A model generated the notes under the pieces. The model saw only the letters and a list, made by a program, of their open reading frames with translations, had not been told where the DNA came from and ran no database searches. A program made the translations under genes and the position numbers. Below are positions 63,190-64,000 of a stretch of DNA of 64,000 nt, in pieces (within the stretch, counting starts at the first letter, position 1; each line of letters begins with the position of its first letter). Source of the DNA: Planctomycetota bacterium (lineage in GTDB: Bacteria > Planctomycetota > Brocadiia > SM23-32 > JAKLEA01); the NCBI GenBank assembly GCA_022711755.1, contig JAKLEA010000005.1:293134-357133 (forward strand), written 5' to 3'.

Positions 63190-63807
63190 TCATATGCTCA
63201 AGGCAGACCTGAAAGCTGCGGCTGAGGCGCGGATATCCTTCTGAGATATCACGGCGGAACAGACTGCGATCCTTTTAATGCCTGCCGCGCGCAATTCCGG
63301 AACTCGTTGCGGTTTCATCCCTCCAATGGCTACGACGGGGGCCTGCGAAATCGCGCTGATCCGCCCGGCAAGCTCGATGCCGATGCCTTCATCATACCCC
63401 TTCGTCGCCGTCGGGAAGACCGGCCCAATGGCGATGTAGTCCGCGCCCTGCGCTAACGCCTCCTCCGCCTGCTTGATGCTATGCGTTGAACGTCCGATAA
63501 CGGCCTCCGCCCCCAGAACACATCGCGCGGCCTCGATCGTCAGGTCGTCCTGCCCGAGGTGTACCCCGTCCGCTCCGGCCAGGCGCGCTATGTCCGGGCG
63601 GTCGTTGACGACGAACATGGCCCGCTCGCGCGGGATGATCTCTCTCACGCGCCGCGCAAGCGCCAGCAGGTCGCGGTCGCACAGGTCCTTTTCACGCAGT
63701 TGGATCGCGTCCGCCCCGCCCTTAATCACCTGCCGGATACAGTCCTCAAGCGGGGCGGAGGCCAGCGAACCGGTCACGAGAACGTAGAGGCTGAAATCGC
63801 GCTTCAC
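63190..63807 (-). CDS. thiE: Thiamine-phosphate synthase
   Basis: 205 residues, normal for ThiE. The start is GTG 63807 with GAGGG 6 nt upstream. The family motifs are complete: GGADAIQLREKD (pyrophosphate/pyrimidine site), VNDRPDIARLAGADGVHLGQDDL with the Mg2+-binding Asp residues, GRSTHS, YIAIGPVFPTATK, VVAIGGM and AVCSAVI. The enzyme joins the thiazole phosphate and hydroxymethylpyrimidine pyrophosphate to form thiamine phosphate. No other thi genes are in the window. I looked for a TPP riboswitch upstream and found none; the upstream region holds hairpin repeats instead. Confidence 0.96.
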   Translation of the reverse strand: MKRDFSLYVLVTGSLASAPLEDCIRQVIKGGADAIQLREKDLCDRDLLALARRVREIIPRERAMFVVNDRPDIARLAGADGVHLGQDDLTIEAARCVLGAEAVIGRSTHSIKQAEEALAQGADYIAIGPVFPTATKGYDEGIGIELAGRISAISQAPVVAIGGMKPQRVPELRAAGIKRIAVCSAVISQKDIRASAAAFRSALSI

Positions 63808-63842
63808 TCATGCCCTCCCCGCGCCTGTGCGGGTGGCGCAGT

Positions 63843-63939
63843 AGGGTGTGCAACTCGCGCAAGCGAGTTGCACACGCGGAGAGACGGTATGACTGCGCAA
63901 CCCTGCCGCGTGTGCAAAACCTGCGGTTTCGCACACCCT
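63843..63939. repeat. Composite palindromic repeat upstream of thiE
   Basis: The outer inverted ends AGGGTGTGC (63843-63851) and GCACACCCT (63931-63939) enclose two hairpins. One has 13-nt arms GTGTGCAACTCGC (63846-63858) and GCGAGTTGCACAC (63863-63875) around a GCAA loop. The other (63910-63936) has GTGTGC-x-AAACC pairing with GGTTT-x-GCACAC around TGC. Neither is followed by a T-tract. The design recalls the other small dispersed palindromic repeats in this window. Confidence 0.7.
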
Positions 63940-64000
63940 TGTATCTTGGAAAACGGTTAAAGGTAGAGAGTAATCAGAGTAATCTCTAGACAGGGAAAGA

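Noticed and set aside
63808..64000. TPP riboswitch upstream of thiE
   Set aside because: The conserved CUGAGA and pairing elements were not found on the reverse strand; hairpin repeats fill the region.

Overview
The window looks like a bacterial chromosome segment of moderately high GC from a free-living, polysaccharide-degrading Gram-negative lineage. The best fit is the Planctomycetes/Verrucomicrobia/Lentisphaerae superphylum or a neighbouring candidate phylum (Hydrogenedentota- or Sumerlaeota-like). This is inferred from family content: many secreted glycosidases, PEP-CTERM/exosortase, a GH116, a hydrazine-synthase-alpha-like haem protein, stand-alone UroD-like proteins and giant multidomain secreted proteins. 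It is not a phylogenetic result. Housekeeping anchors are tRNA-Met(CAT), ligA, tsaD and thiE.

Layout. 0-13 kb: end of a beta-helix protein, a TPR protein and an esterase, then tRNA-Met with its terminator. An envelope export region follows. It holds a reverse-strand operon of MMPL/RND permease, LolA-like protein and outer-membrane barrel, divergent from a forward macA-macB-like pair. 13-21 kb: ligA, an orphan TRAP small permease, tsaD, a large secreted putative glycosidase and a zinc-metallopeptidase-like protein. 21-25 kb: an isolated rnfE-rnfA pair, and a ribbon-helix-helix/zinc-ribbon regulator ahead of a znuC-znuB-like transporter. 25-38 kb: secreted carbohydrate-active and related proteins (GH32, a LamG/propeller/dihaem protein, a C45/AAT-like lipoprotein, GH51, an EF-hand esterase, a PEP-CTERM SGNH hydrolase), interrupted by a mobile-element graveyard at 35.2-35.9 kb. 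38-48 kb: a RAYT transposase unit, a UroD-like protein, a Ser/Thr kinase, an SGNH esterase, and a reverse-strand operon of epimerase, GT-C glycosyltransferase, exosortase and EpsI-like protein. 48-64 kb: a GH116 lipoprotein, a YbjN-like plus Clp-N-like pair, a two-gene operon encoding a 2152-residue TPR/glycosidase/CBM9-like protein and an Ig-like/FtsX-like membrane protein, then thiE.

Themes. (1) Polysaccharide use and surface modification: GH32, GH51, GH116, the giant protein and several esterases are all exported. The exosortase operon could sort the PEP-CTERM SGNH protein encoded about 6 kb away. (2) Envelope transport by an RND route and an ABC route encoded divergently. (3) Small non-autonomous repeats. 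The clearest is a 67-bp element present twice (3023-3089 and 23131-23230), each copy flanked by its own perfect 8-bp direct repeat. One copy carries a nested 33-bp palindrome. No CRISPR array, rRNA or prophage was seen.
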